A DNA stretch of 64,000 nucleotides from Paenibacillus sp. LHD-117 (GCF_030929555.1 NZ_JAVFVT010000042.1:1-64000), one strand, 5' to 3'. Counted from the first letter of the stretch, positions 43,401 through 51,820 are shown. Made by a program: numbers and translations. The notes: generated by a model not told the origin, from the letters alone.

Positions 43401-44192
43401 GCGAACTATCTGGTGCTCGGGCTCGGCGACGTCTATCTCGGAGCGCCGGTCGCCACGCCGCTGGATCCGCGCCATCGGCTCGTCACGACCAAATACAACC
43501 CGGCAAGAACATGGACGCCGGAGAATGCGGTCGGCATCGGCGGCGCGTACATGTGCGTGTACGGCATGGAAGGACCGGGCGGCTATCAGTTCGTCGGCCG
43601 GACGATCCAGATGTGGAACAAACTTAGGGAGACGGAGAGCTTCAAGCCGGGAAGCCCGTGGCTGCTTCGTTTCTTCGACCAAATCCGATTTTATCCGGTG
43701 GAAGCGGACGAATTGCTGCAGCTCAGGGAAGATTTCCTGCGCGGACGGTTCGAGGCGGACATCGTGGAGACGACGTTCGATCTCGGCGAATATTTAACCT
43801 TCCTTGATTCGATTGGCGAAAGCGCAGGCGTCTTCAAGGCCGCGCAGCAGGCCGCTTTCCGCGAAGAACGGGAGCGTTGGCGGGAGCTTGGCATCGCAGA
43901 GTACGTGTCCGAACAGGAGTCGGCAACGGAGTTGAGAGAGGAAGCCGCTCCCGAAGGCGCGGTCGCCGTACGCTGCTCGATGCCGGGGAGCGTCTGGAAG
44001 GTGAAGGTGGAGCCGGGCCAGCGCGTGGAACGAGGGGAAGTCATCGTCGTCGAGGAGAGCATGAAGATGGAGTTCGCCCAGGAAGCCCCGTGCTCGGGAA
44101 TCATCGATTCGATTTTCGTGAAGCCGGGCGACGAGGTGCAGGCCGGACAGCTCCTCGCTTATATTTTGGAAGAAAGCGGGGTGCTGGTCTGA
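40452..44192 (+). CDS. biotin-dependent urea/guanidine carboxylase
   Basis: This 1246-residue protein has the urea-carboxylase order. An N-terminal biotin carboxylase domain spans about 1-445 (KSTAGGGGIGM, ERDCSVQRRNQKVLEESPAP, EVNTRLQVEHGVTEEV). A KipA/AHS2-like domain covers about 455-770 (QTTVQDYPGRSGYWDVG), a KipI/AHS1-like domain about 830-1040, and a C-terminal biotinyl domain has its biotinylated Lys1205 in EESMKMEF. It uses ATP and bicarbonate to carboxylate the substrate. The guanidine-I riboswitch and the two DUF1989 partners favour guanidine over urea, since many proteins annotated as urea carboxylase in such operons are guanidine carboxylases. The key active-site difference was not scored here. 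Confidence 0.95.
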   Translation: MFNKILIANRGAIAVRIERTLKRLGIASVAVYTKADQDSRHVDLADEAVLIGEGPAKESYLNASRILDIAERTGVQAIHPGYGFLSENADFARACRERGIAFIGPTPEQMEQFGLKHSAREIAGRAGVPMLSGTPLIEELAEALSAADRIGYPVMLKSTAGGGGIGMRVCADAEALQAAFEGVRHLAETNFKNGGVFLEKYIARARHVEVQIFGNRFGEVAALGERDCSVQRRNQKVLEESPAPNLPEDVRQSMFAAAKRLAAEVGYRSAGTVEFLYDPDACEFYFLEVNTRLQVEHGVTEEVLGIDLVEWMVREAADELTGLDKLVGSPQGHSIQARIYAEDCLQDFRPSAGQLDRAVFPGDARVETWVRDGMTVTTLYDPMLAKIIVRAGSREEALDKLSVALAETRFHGLTTNLSYLQALLLGEECRSGNVYTRMLNGFSPAEHALEVLDGGVQTTVQDYPGRSGYWDVGVPPSGPMDALSFRIGNRLLGNHEEASGLELTLRGGSYRFRDDIRFCVTGAEMSPKLDGQPVERGVPTIARRGETLTFGEAAEGMRAYLLVEGGFDMPGVLGSSSTFTLGGFGGYGGRALRTGDVLGVHRVPSGALIGWGSESNGRSDVTFAADLPPGPASDSSLAALKNRPALSGIVPMTREWTIGVVPGPHCTGEYLREHYLRELAETRFEVHFNSSRTGVRLIGPVPAWAREDGGEAGLHPSNIHDNAYAVGTLDLTGDMPILLGPDGPSLGGFVCPVTTATAELWKLGQLRPGDSVRFKLITLEQAALLRRKQEGLLNAIGNVAGAAGDEELAFDALAAMEQAELGSDYPLLVSESAGRRFKIVIRCAGDANLLVEYGEMELNLLLRFQAHALMEAIKNSGDIPVLDLTPGIRSLQVHYDPERIGAKEACRRILALDAGLPPLESMKVPSRVVRLPLSWDDPETQLAIERYQNNVRPDAPWCPSNLEFIRRMNGLDGIEDVMDVVYNANYLVLGLGDVYLGAPVATPLDPRHRLVTTKYNPARTWTPENAVGIGGAYMCVYGMEGPGGYQFVGRTIQMWNKLRETESFKPGSPWLLRFFDQIRFYPVEADELLQLREDFLRGRFEADIVETTFDLGEYLTFLDSIGESAGVFKAAQQAAFREERERWRELGIAEYVSEQESATELREEAAPEGAVAVRCSMPGSVWKVKVEPGQRVERGEVIVVEESMKMEFAQEAPCSGIIDSIFVKPGDEVQAGQLLAYILEESGVLV

Positions 44193-46135
44193 TGGGGAAT
44201 GGGAAACCGGCTGCAAGTTGGACGATTGAAGCGCTTCGCGAAGCATACCGCAGCGGCGAAACAACGCCGGAAGCCGTGATCGAAGCGATCGTAGAGCAAG
44301 CCGAGAGGGACACGGGAATGAACATCTGGATCGCTCCGCCCGATCGGGAACGCATCCGACCTTATTTGGAAAGGCTCTCCGAGCTCGATCCCGAAGAAGC
44401 TCCGTTATGGGGCATCCCTTTCGCTGTCAAAGATAACATCGATCTGGCAGGCGTGCCGACAACGGCGGCTTGTCCGTCTTTCGCCTACGAACCGGCCGCG
44501 CATGCGCCGGTCGTGGCAAGACTCATCGGCGCCGGAGCGATTCCCGTCGGGAAGACGAACCTGGATCAGTTCGCGACCGGGCTCGTAGGGACCAGAAGCC
44601 CTTACGGCGAGACGCATAACGCGCTGCGGCCCGAGCTGATCAGCGGCGGCTCCAGCTCCGGCTCGGCCGTTGCCGTGGCTCGAGGGCAAGCGGCGTTCGC
44701 GCTCGGCACGGACACCGCCGGCTCCGGCCGCGTCCCGGCCGCGCTTCAAGGGCTCGTCGGCTGGAAGCCGAGCCTTGGGGCATGGCCGACACTCGGCGTC
44801 GTGCCCGCTTGCGCCAGTCTCGATTGCATCACCGTATTCGCCCATTCGCTAGCGGATGCGCGGCTCGTCGACGGGATCGCGCGCGGGCCTCACGCCGAAG
44901 ACCCTTGGTCGCGGGACGTTGCGGCGTTTACCGTATCCGGTTCCGCTTTATCGGGTGAATCCGCAGATGGCGATGTTTCGGACTTCGTCGCCATTGGCGG
45001 AGCCAAGGCTGGCGGATCGATCCGGCCAGCGAATACCGCCAAGATTTTGTTGCCCTCGGCGGACCCGGAATTCTACGGTCCGTTCGCTTCGGAATACCGC
45101 GCCGCATGGCGAAGCACGGTGGAGAAGCTGGATCGTCTGGGCGCGCCGATCCATCGCGTAGATACCGCGTTGTTCGCCGAAGCCGCGGCCATCCTGTACG
45201 ATGGTCCCTGGGTGGCGGAGCGCTGGGCGGCGCTTGGCGAGTTCATCGAAGAACATCCGGGAGCGGCTTTCCCCGTTACGGAACGGATTCTGCGCACGGG
45301 GGCTTCGAAGGAGCATGACGCGGCTTCGGTATTCCGTGCCATGCACAAGCTGCAGCGACTCAAGCTAGAGGCGCGCGGGTTGCTCGAAGGGGCGGCGCTT
45401 CTGCTGCCGACCTGCGGCGGAACGTGGACGCGGGAGGAAGTCTTGCGCGATCCGGTAGGGACGAACAGGGACATGGGCAGATACACGAACCATTGCAACC
45501 TGCTCGACCTGTGCGCCGTCGCATTGCCGGCCTATGAAGCTGCGACCGAGCTTCCGTTCGGAGTCACGCTGTTCGCGCTCGCCGAGAACGAAAGCCTGCT
45601 GTGGGAGTTGGGTGCTCGGTGGACGGGCGAAACGACGGTCTCTGACGGTCGACTGGAGACGGATCCGGCTCCCGATACCGATCCCGCGGAGCCTGCGCTT
45701 GCCGAACTCGCCAGCCCGTCTCCCGGCATGACGCATGTCGCGGTTTGCGGCTTGCATATGCAGGGTTACCCGCTGGAAGCCCAAATGAACGCGTGCGGCG
45801 CGCGGTTCCTGCGCAGGATGAGGTCGGCGCCGAGTTACCAACTCCTTCGTCTACCGACGGTTCCGCCGAAACCCGGCATGGTGAAACGCCAGACAGGCGG
45901 CTCCGCCATCGAGCTTGAGGTTTGGGAGATGCCGCTTGCTTCCTTCGGAGGCTTTGCGGCGGGCATCCCGGCCCCGCTTGGCATCGGCAAGGTCGAGCTG
46001 GAGGACGGCACGGAAGTGCCGGGCTTTATTTGCGAAGGTTATGCCGCTCATTTGAACGGCGCGGAAGACATTACGGCGACCGGAGGCTGGCGAATGGCCT
46101 CGCCATTGCCGATATTCGAGACAAAGGAGCGATAG
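44192..46135 (+). CDS. atzF: allophanate hydrolase (AtzF type)
   Basis: The 647-residue enzyme hydrolyses allophanate to two ammonia and two CO2. Its amidase-signature N-terminal domain has the catalytic triad Lys80 (PFAVKDNID), Ser154 (GGSSSGSA) and nucleophile Ser178 (DTAGSGRVPAA). The spacings 74 and 24 are as in Pseudomonas AtzF. The C-terminal domain (VCGLHMQGYPLEAQMNACGA, FICEGYAAH) is the AtzF-specific one that decarboxylates the intermediate. Its ATG overlaps the carboxylase stop (TGATG). Frames extending further upstream are shadows of the carboxylase. Confidence 0.96.
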   Translation: MGNGKPAASWTIEALREAYRSGETTPEAVIEAIVEQAERDTGMNIWIAPPDRERIRPYLERLSELDPEEAPLWGIPFAVKDNIDLAGVPTTAACPSFAYEPAAHAPVVARLIGAGAIPVGKTNLDQFATGLVGTRSPYGETHNALRPELISGGSSSGSAVAVARGQAAFALGTDTAGSGRVPAALQGLVGWKPSLGAWPTLGVVPACASLDCITVFAHSLADARLVDGIARGPHAEDPWSRDVAAFTVSGSALSGESADGDVSDFVAIGGAKAGGSIRPANTAKILLPSADPEFYGPFASEYRAAWRSTVEKLDRLGAPIHRVDTALFAEAAAILYDGPWVAERWAALGEFIEEHPGAAFPVTERILRTGASKEHDAASVFRAMHKLQRLKLEARGLLEGAALLLPTCGGTWTREEVLRDPVGTNRDMGRYTNHCNLLDLCAVALPAYEAATELPFGVTLFALAENESLLWELGARWTGETTVSDGRLETDPAPDTDPAEPALAELASPSPGMTHVAVCGLHMQGYPLEAQMNACGARFLRRMRSAPSYQLLRLPTVPPKPGMVKRQTGGSAIELEVWEMPLASFGGFAAGIPAPLGIGKVELEDGTEVPGFICEGYAAHLNGAEDITATGGWRMASPLPIFETKER

Positions 46136-46137
46136 GG

Positions 46138-46977
46138 ATGTCTATTCAGCTAGCTAAAGCTATAAGCGTCAAGGAAGCTGATTCAGACGCGAGGAGCCAT
46201 GACGGAGAGACGGTTCAAGAGACGCGCGGACGTATCCATATCGAAGGACTTCAAAAGGTGTACGGATCCAAAAAACATACCTTCGAAGCGCTTCGCGACA
46301 TCGACCTGACGATCGAGCATAACGAGTTTCTGACGATACTCGGTCCATCCGGCTGCGGCAAGTCGACGCTTCTGCGTATCGTAGCCGGTCTCGAAGAGCA
46401 TACCGAGGGCAGCCTGTCGCTGGACGAGGAAGAGATTGCGGGCCCGGGACCGGATCGCGGAATGGTATTTCAGGGGTATACGCTGTTCCCGTGGCTGACC
46501 GTTCGAGAGAACATTGAATACGGACCGAAGCTGCAGGGCATTCCGATTCTCATCCGCCGCCAAATCTCGAACTATTGGCTCCGAATCATTCGGCTGGAAT
46601 CGTTCGCGAACGCGTATCCGAAGCAGCTTTCGGGAGGCATGAAGCAGCGGGTTGCCATCGCGAGGGCGCTCGCGAACCGACCGAAGGTGATGCTGATGGA
46701 CGAACCGTTCGGCGCGCTGGACGCGCAGACGAAACAAGAAATGCAGGCGATGCTGCTTGAAGTATGGGAGAAGGAGAAGACGACCGTCATGTTCATCACG
46801 CATGACATCGACGAGGCGATTTTCCTGTCCCAGCGAATCGTCGTCATGGGCGCCAATCCGGGACGCATTCTGAAGGAATACAAGGTACAGCTGCCCGCGG
46901 AGCGAGGCGAGGATGTGCGCGAACATCCGGAGTTTCTGGCCCTGAAGCGCGAGATCGCGCAGCTGCTCAAGCATTAA
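46138..46977 (+). CDS. NitT/TauT-type ABC transporter ATPase
   Basis: The 279-residue ATPase has Walker A GPSGCGKST at 69-77, Q-loop VFQGYTLFPW, signature LSGGMKQRVA near 164, Walker B VMLMDEPFGALD, and switch His in FITHDIDEA. A 30-residue N-terminal extension precedes the ABC fold. AAGGAG lies before ATG 46138, 2 bases after the allophanate hydrolase stop. It powers the binding protein/permease pair encoded at the start of the operon, and a terminator follows at 47060. Confidence 0.95.
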   Translation: MSIQLAKAISVKEADSDARSHDGETVQETRGRIHIEGLQKVYGSKKHTFEALRDIDLTIEHNEFLTILGPSGCGKSTLLRIVAGLEEHTEGSLSLDEEEIAGPGPDRGMVFQGYTLFPWLTVRENIEYGPKLQGIPILIRRQISNYWLRIIRLESFANAYPKQLSGGMKQRVAIARALANRPKVMLMDEPFGALDAQTKQEMQAMLLEVWEKEKTTVMFITHDIDEAIFLSQRIVVMGANPGRILKEYKVQLPAERGEDVREHPEFLALKREIAQLLKH

Positions 46978-47059
46978 CGGCAGGCGTTGAATCCGCATCC
47001 GTGCACGCATCATCCGCAAGAGCGTAACGTATCGTGTAATGCATTGCGCACTGCATCAG

Positions 47060-47084
47060 AGCTCCCTTACCGGGGAGCTTTTTT
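47060..47084 (+). terminator. terminator of the guanidine operon
   Basis: AGCTCCC and GGGAGCT pair around a short loop and are followed by a T-run. It marks the operon end, so the SDR gene that follows has its own promoter. Confidence 0.9.
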
Positions 47085-47142
47085 GCTTTTTGATTTAGGA
47101 TGATAAAATGGACACAACGATAACTTTCGAAGGAGAAAAGGA

Positions 47143-47910
47143 GTGAATCATCGTATGGCACATGGAACACATGACGGGAAAATCGTTTTGATCACCGGGG
47201 CAGGGGCCGGAATCGGCCGGGCGCTCGCGCAAGCTTACGGACGCGAAGGCGCGCTTGCCGTAATAGCGGACAGGAACGAAGCGGGACTCGAGGAGACGGC
47301 GGCTCTTCTGCAGGAAGAAGGTTTCGATTCCGTGGCCTTCACGGCGGATGTCAGCAAGCCGGATGAAATCAGCCGCATGTTCGCGGACCTCGAAGCGATG
47401 CTGGGCCGGGTCGACTGCGTCATTAACAACGCGGGGTTCGGCATATGGAAATCTCCTTACGATCTGGAGCTTGAGGAGTGGGACAGCGTCGTGAACACGA
47501 ATTTGAGAGGGACATTCCTCTGCTCGCGCGAAGGAGCGAAGCTAATGCGGAGGGACGGCGGGGGTGGCGCCATCGTGAATATTTCCTCCACGCGGGCGCT
47601 TATGTCCGAAGCGAATTCGGAAGCCTACGCGGCGTCCAAAGGCGGCATTCTGTCTCTGACCCATGCGCTCGCCGTGTCGCTTGGACCCGAACGCATTACG
47701 GTGAACGCGATCTGTCCGGGCTGGATCGAGACGGGCGACTACGCGCAGCTTCGGCCCGAGGATCACGGCCAGCATCCCTCGGGGAGGGTCGGCAAACCTG
47801 AAGATATCGCGAGAGCGTGCCTCTATCTTACCGATCCGCGGAATGATTTTATTACCGGCACGCATATTACCGTCGACGGCGGGATGACGCGCCGGATGAT
47901 TTATGAGTAG
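47143..47910 (+). CDS. SDR family NAD(P)-dependent oxidoreductase
   Basis: This 255-residue classical short-chain dehydrogenase has cofactor motif TGAGAGIGR near residue 20, NNAGFG near 93, a catalytic Ser in ISSTRA, and YAASKGG with catalytic Tyr and Lys. The C-terminal G-T-x-I-T-V-D-G-G signature is typical of the FabG-like group. The substrate is unknown. GTG 47143 is 7 bases from GAAGGAG; ATG 47155 is an alternative. It stands after the operon terminator, so a link with guanidine metabolism is not shown. Confidence 0.9.
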   Translation: MNHRMAHGTHDGKIVLITGAGAGIGRALAQAYGREGALAVIADRNEAGLEETAALLQEEGFDSVAFTADVSKPDEISRMFADLEAMLGRVDCVINNAGFGIWKSPYDLELEEWDSVVNTNLRGTFLCSREGAKLMRRDGGGGAIVNISSTRALMSEANSEAYAASKGGILSLTHALAVSLGPERITVNAICPGWIETGDYAQLRPEDHGQHPSGRVGKPEDIARACLYLTDPRNDFITGTHITVDGGMTRRMIYE

Positions 47911-47946
47911 TTGTTAGATGACAATAAATACATCCTAGAAATTGAT

Positions 47947-48489
47947 TCATCTTAATTCAAATAACGAGACTTTCTTGGCAATTGTCTCTTTATCAAAAGA
48001 TACTTGACCAGAAGCCCATAAGTATCCTGCCTCAAGTATGATGTTGGCATAGATCGGTACATAAAAACTCATCTCTATATCTGTAAATTTGTAAACTAAA
48101 ATGTTCGATAAATATTTTTTCAACTCAATTAACATTTTGTCTTTCAATTGAGGGATTAAATTTAAATAACTGCGTCGACATTGAATATTCGGTTGTTGAT
48201 TAAATTCGCATACAGCTAGAACGAGTTGATAAATAATGTCTTCAAATTTCTCTACTTCTGCTGTATGTTTTGCAATGATGTTTGAAGCAGATTCATCAAC
48301 AATATAGTCCAATAATTCGTACTTATCATTGAAATGGGCATAGAACGTTGCACGATTTACATTCGCTCCCCTTGTCAAATCCGCAATTGTTATTTTATCA
48401 AAATCCTTTTCATTCACCAGATTTACAAAGGCATTAATCAAAGACTGCTTTGTTAATGTCGTTCGTAAATTTCTTACTTTTGTCCCCAT
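47947..48489 (-). CDS. TetR family transcriptional regulator
   Basis: This 180-residue regulator has an N-terminal TetR helix-turn-helix (ITIADLTRGANVNRATFYAHF, about 36-56) and a C-terminal ligand domain of the TetR_C_7-like type common in Firmicutes. ATG 48489 has GGAG 8 bases upstream; the GTG at 48498 is too close to it. It is divergent from an SDR gene and probably represses it. Both genes are AT-rich compared with their surroundings, a sign of recent acquisition. Confidence 0.9.
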   Translation of the reverse strand: MGTKVRNLRTTLTKQSLINAFVNLVNEKDFDKITIADLTRGANVNRATFYAHFNDKYELLDYIVDESASNIIAKHTAEVEKFEDIIYQLVLAVCEFNQQPNIQCRRSYLNLIPQLKDKMLIELKKYLSNILVYKFTDIEMSFYVPIYANIILEAGYLWASGQVSFDKETIAKKVSLFELR

Positions 48490-48640
48490 TTTCATCACTC
48501 CTAACCTTAACCATTTTAATCCAGTTGCTATGGCAACATTACGGCCTTATTGTTGGTTGTTCTGCTTATATAATCGGTGTATGTTTATTAAGCCAACACT
48601 TGTTGCTTTAATATATCACAAAAAGGAGGAAGCATACACT

Positions 48641-49489
48641 TTGAAGACCATATTAATAACAGGCGGAACGGATGGAATTGGAAAAGGGATTGCAAATCAC
48701 TTCTTAAATAAAGGCGACCGAGTAATCGTTGTCGGCAGCTCATCTGCTAAAGGAGACCTCTTTTTAAGGGATGCTAGACAGTTCGGAGCAGAGGATAGAG
48801 CTATATTTCTTCAAGCAAATTTGAGTTTGGTCAAAGAAAACAAGCGGATTATTGAAGAAGTAAAAAGCCGGTTCGATTCATTAGATAAGATTGTTTTTTG
48901 TGCAACCAACCACAAAACCAACAAAGAGTATTTTGAAACCCAAGAGGGAATTGAGTTTAGCTTTGGGTTATCCTATTTGAGCAGATTTGTTCTTGGTTAT
49001 GGATTAAAAGAGGTTTTGGAACAGGGAGACAGCCCCGTTATTCTTAATGTTTGCGCTCCGGGAATGAACGGAACGGTTAACTTAGATGATATCCAAAACA
49101 AGCGGAATTATAGCGGTGCAAAAGCTAAATATCACGGCAGCCGATTAAACGACTTGCTAGGTGTTGCCTTTGCTCACAACGATACGATTGGAAAAATAAA
49201 ATATATTCTTTTTAACCCTTGGGCTGTACAAACCTCAGGTACCTTTGAAGCTATTGATCATCCTGTTACGAAGAGCATCATGAAGCTCATTTATAAAACA
49301 ATAGGAAAACCAGTAGATGAAGCTATTCTTCCAATTATTGATTTGTTAGATAATCCGCCTAAACATTCTTTATCTGCTTTTAAACAGCGAAAAAAAGTAA
49401 GTCTTTCGATGAAAACTTTTGATAAAGAAAATGCTCAAAAGCTTCATAATATCACTGGTCAAATGCTGGAAGGCTTGTCAAAAAAATGA
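48641..49489 (+). CDS. SDR family oxidoreductase, retinol-dehydrogenase-like
   Basis: The 282-residue protein has the SDR cofactor motif TGGTDGIGKG at 7-16 and the catalytic YSGAK (Tyr-x-x-x-Lys) near 162. An FNPWAVQTSGTFE segment in place of the usual P-G motif suggests the long-chain/retinol-DH-like group. Start TTG 48641 is preceded by AAAAAGGAGG; the ORF otherwise opens at 48530 without support. Its codons are AT-rich like those of the divergent TetR gene, which probably controls it. The substrate is unknown. Confidence 0.88.
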   Translation: MKTILITGGTDGIGKGIANHFLNKGDRVIVVGSSSAKGDLFLRDARQFGAEDRAIFLQANLSLVKENKRIIEEVKSRFDSLDKIVFCATNHKTNKEYFETQEGIEFSFGLSYLSRFVLGYGLKEVLEQGDSPVILNVCAPGMNGTVNLDDIQNKRNYSGAKAKYHGSRLNDLLGVAFAHNDTIGKIKYILFNPWAVQTSGTFEAIDHPVTKSIMKLIYKTIGKPVDEAILPIIDLLDNPPKHSLSAFKQRKKVSLSMKTFDKENAQKLHNITGQMLEGLSKK

Positions 49490-49544
49490 CCATGTTCTTG
49501 CCGCTGTAGCTAGACAAAAAATCATTTATTTGGGGGAGTAGAAA

Positions 49545-49754
49545 ATGAAAATATTAGTGACAGGTGCAACAGGACAATTAGGGGCAAAGGTTATAGAAGC
49601 ATTATTAAAAACTGTACCAGCGAATGAGTTAGCTGTTAGTCGAGATGGTGGATTAGAGATAGAAAGTAACGATTTAGAAAATTTACTTGGCCGCCCTGCT
49701 ACACCGATTAACGAGGCTTTGAGCCAAGTTGTCAGTCAAATTCCCCATCGTTAA
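49545..49754 (+). pseudogene. internally deleted NmrA/QorB-type NAD(P)H-dependent oxidoreductase
   Basis: The 69-residue frame opens with MKILVTGATGQLGAKVIEAL, the exact N-terminal Rossmann motif of YtfG/QorB-type quinone oxidoreductases. After residue 32 it jumps to NDLENLLGRPATPINEAL, which is the C-terminal end of the same family (the I-E-x-x-x-L-x-x-L-I/L-G-R-P motif). About 210 internal residues are missing in frame. GGGGGAG precedes the ATG, so it may still be expressed, but it cannot be an active enzyme. It belongs to the AT-rich island. Confidence 0.75.
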
Positions 49755-49805
49755 AACGATAACAGGTAGCCGACTTCAGCGATTACGCGTTGCCTTACCG
49801 CAATT

Positions 49806-49840
49806 CGCAAAAGACCGCCATGCATGAATGCATGGCGGTC
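49806..49840 (-). terminator. terminator of pspA
   Basis: GACCGCCATG and CATGGCGGTC form a perfect stem with an inner CATG pair. On the minus strand it is followed by TTTTGCG. Confidence 0.88.
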
Positions 49841-49854
49841 CCGCTATATGAAGG

Positions 49855-50550
49855 CTAGTTGCCGGGTTTCTTCAGCAGTTGCCGCAGCTGCTCTTCCACA
49901 AGCGCGGAACGCTGCTCGTGTTTCAGGTCGACAGGCGCGTGGCTGCCGCCGAAGCCGCCTCCGCCTGGGGCTGTTTTTGCAAGCTCGCGAGCGGCTTCCC
50001 ACTCCATGACCTTCTGCTCGATGCGCTCGAAACCTTTTGCAGCCGAGCTGCCTTGCAGACGAGCCGCGCCGTAACCGCCCGCACCGTTGTTGCCAGTGCC
50101 GCCGCTTGCCTCCATCTGGCGAACGCGAGTCATGAGCTCGGCGCGTTTGCCCTGCAGGCGCGTTTTCTCTTCCTTCAGCGATTCTACGCGCAGCTGCAAG
50201 TCGTTGGCGGCTTGCTTCGCCAGATCGCGCAGCTTAACCGTTTCTTCCGCTTGCTCCAGATAGAGCAGCTTCGCTTCCAGCGCCATGCGAGCCTCCGCTT
50301 CGCGGCCCTCTCTTGCGGCTTGCACCGCTTTGCCTTCGTAATAATTCGCCTGCGCATGCAGCTCTTCCAGCTTGGAGCCCATCAGGCGCTCCTGTACTTG
50401 CTGCTGGGCCAACGTGCGTTCGGTGCGCTCGATCTCCTCGTCCAAATCCCGCAAATAGTGGTTCAGCATCATGACTGGATTTTCCATTTTGTCCAGCATT
50501 TCATTGGCTGCTGCCTTCGTCATGTTCATTACGCGTTGTAAAATTCCCAT
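49855..50550 (-). CDS. pspA: PspA/IM30 family membrane-stress protein
   Basis: This 231-residue PspA/LiaH-type protein has an amphipathic N-terminal helix (MGILQRVMNMTKAAANEMLD), long coiled-coil helices to about residue 145, a Gly-rich linker (SGGTGNNGAGGYG) that is unusual, and a C-terminal helix. PspA proteins oligomerise on the inner face of the damaged cytoplasmic membrane. It lies downstream of a pspC-like gene on the same strand, so both are probably made together under envelope stress. Confidence 0.93.
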   Translation of the reverse strand: MGILQRVMNMTKAAANEMLDKMENPVMMLNHYLRDLDEEIERTERTLAQQQVQERLMGSKLEELHAQANYYEGKAVQAAREGREAEARMALEAKLLYLEQAEETVKLRDLAKQAANDLQLRVESLKEEKTRLQGKRAELMTRVRQMEASGGTGNNGAGGYGAARLQGSSAAKGFERIEQKVMEWEAARELAKTAPGGGGFGGSHAPVDLKHEQRSALVEEQLRQLLKKPGN

Positions 50551-50600
50551 CTTAATCTCTCTCCCTTATGTGTATTGGTTATTGGGGGCTTGACCCGGTC

Positions 50601-50816
50601 CTAGTAGTGGTCGACGAAACGGAAGTCATTGTACGGGGCCTTCGGAATAAACAGGCTAGCGATCAAATATATGAGAATTACGCTGCCGAAGCTGAAGAAA
50701 CCCGCGATGACGACCAGCATCCTGACGATGTTGGAATCGATGCCCAGCCACTGTCCAAGTCCTCCGCAAAGTCCGGTTAATTTACTGTCCGATGTGGAAC
50801 GAAACAATTTTTTCAT
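50601..50816 (-). CDS. PspC domain-containing protein
   Basis: The 71-residue protein is a minimal PspC domain: a basic N-terminus, the LTGLCGGLGQWLGID motif, and one long hydrophobic segment around residues 30-58. It sits in the membrane and is thought to regulate or anchor PspA-like proteins. CGAAAGGATG precedes the ATG. It is immediately upstream of pspA in the same orientation. Confidence 0.93.
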   Translation of the reverse strand: MKKLFRSTSDSKLTGLCGGLGQWLGIDSNIVRMLVVIAGFFSFGSVILIYLIASLFIPKAPYNDFRFVDHY

Positions 50817-51009
50817 CTCGCATTCATCCTTTCGTCTTGCTCATCTATGACTTAATTGTAGAGGGCAAACGAAGGAATCGTAACGGTCCCCGGTCTATTC
50901 TTGTAACTGGTCTTAAGGCGGGGATGGGCTCGGACGGACGGCGGGGTTGAAGGGAATCGCGCGAAAAAAAGATGTGCGGAGCAGCCGTGCTGCGATAATG
51001 GACAGCCTC

Positions 51010-51774
51010 CTAAGAGGCTGGAATCGTTTCGCGAAACCGGACAAGCGCTTCGCGTACCCCGTTCGGATCGCTGATCATGGGCAAATGTCCCGTGTTCAGC
51101 TCGGCAACGAGCGGTTCATGCAAGCCGGCTATCATACGATCCTGCAAGTCGGCCGGAAATTCACGGTCGTTCAGCAGCTTGACGTAAAGCGATGGAAGCT
51201 TCGGCGAGACTGCTTCGCATCTTTCCTTATAAAGACGAACAGCTTCCGGCAAAAAGCCCCTCACGACTTGATCCGATTGCTCGGCGGCCAGATCGTTGCA
51301 CAACCCTGCGCGTATGGCGGCTTCGGGAGGTTTGGTTCCGGCGAGGGTGAGAATGGCCGAGAACATCATTCTTTTGCCCAAGGGCAGCGCGGACAGAAAC
51401 GAGCCGCCGTCGCGCGGAATCGCGGCGCCGACCGCAGCCAAGCCCGCGACACGGTCTCCCAGCTCGTCGCAAAGCTTCAGCGCAAGGACGCCGCCGATGG
51501 AATGCGCGACAATAATGAACCTTCGCGTACCCCATTCGCCGAGCTGTTCCTTAATCGACTGAACGTACTGGCTTAAGCCAAGCTTCTTCCGATCGAGCTC
51601 GCTGCCATCACGAAGCGGGAAATCAGCAAGCAGGAAGGGGGCATCGATCTCTTCCGCCACCTTCCGCCATACATTCCCCCTCAGGCCCGCACCGTGCACG
51701 AAAAGGAATCCGATTTGCTCCTGTTCTTTAACCTTAACCTCGCGAGTATCTGCTACCTTTTGAGTTCCGTTCAT
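51010..51774 (-). CDS. alpha/beta hydrolase
   Basis: The 254-residue protein has the alpha/beta hydrolase fold: FLFVHGAGLRGNVW oxyanion region near residue 24, a nucleophile elbow AHSIGG with Ser near 95, and a late His in NTGHLPMISDP near 230. Substrates are unknown. It is divergent from a WYL-type regulator across a perfect palindrome at 51821-51845, so that regulator probably controls it. A small hairpin overlaps its stop codon. Confidence 0.9.
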   Translation of the reverse strand: MNGTQKVADTREVKVKEQEQIGFLFVHGAGLRGNVWRKVAEEIDAPFLLADFPLRDGSELDRKKLGLSQYVQSIKEQLGEWGTRRFIIVAHSIGGVLALKLCDELGDRVAGLAAVGAAIPRDGGSFLSALPLGKRMMFSAILTLAGTKPPEAAIRAGLCNDLAAEQSDQVVRGFLPEAVRLYKERCEAVSPKLPSLYVKLLNDREFPADLQDRMIAGLHEPLVAELNTGHLPMISDPNGVREALVRFRETIPAS

Positions 51775-51820
51775 TCCAGATCATCCTCTCCAACTATTCT
51801 ACGTACAGCATAACGTTAAA

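Noticed and set aside
43877..44191. N-terminal extension of allophanate hydrolase
   Set aside because: It is a different frame of the carboxylase gene. The ATG at 44192 overlaps the carboxylase stop and gives catalytic spacings as in AtzF.
40452..44192. Firm assignment as urea carboxylase
   Set aside because: The riboswitch and DUF1989 genes point to guanidine, so the call is left open between urea and guanidine.
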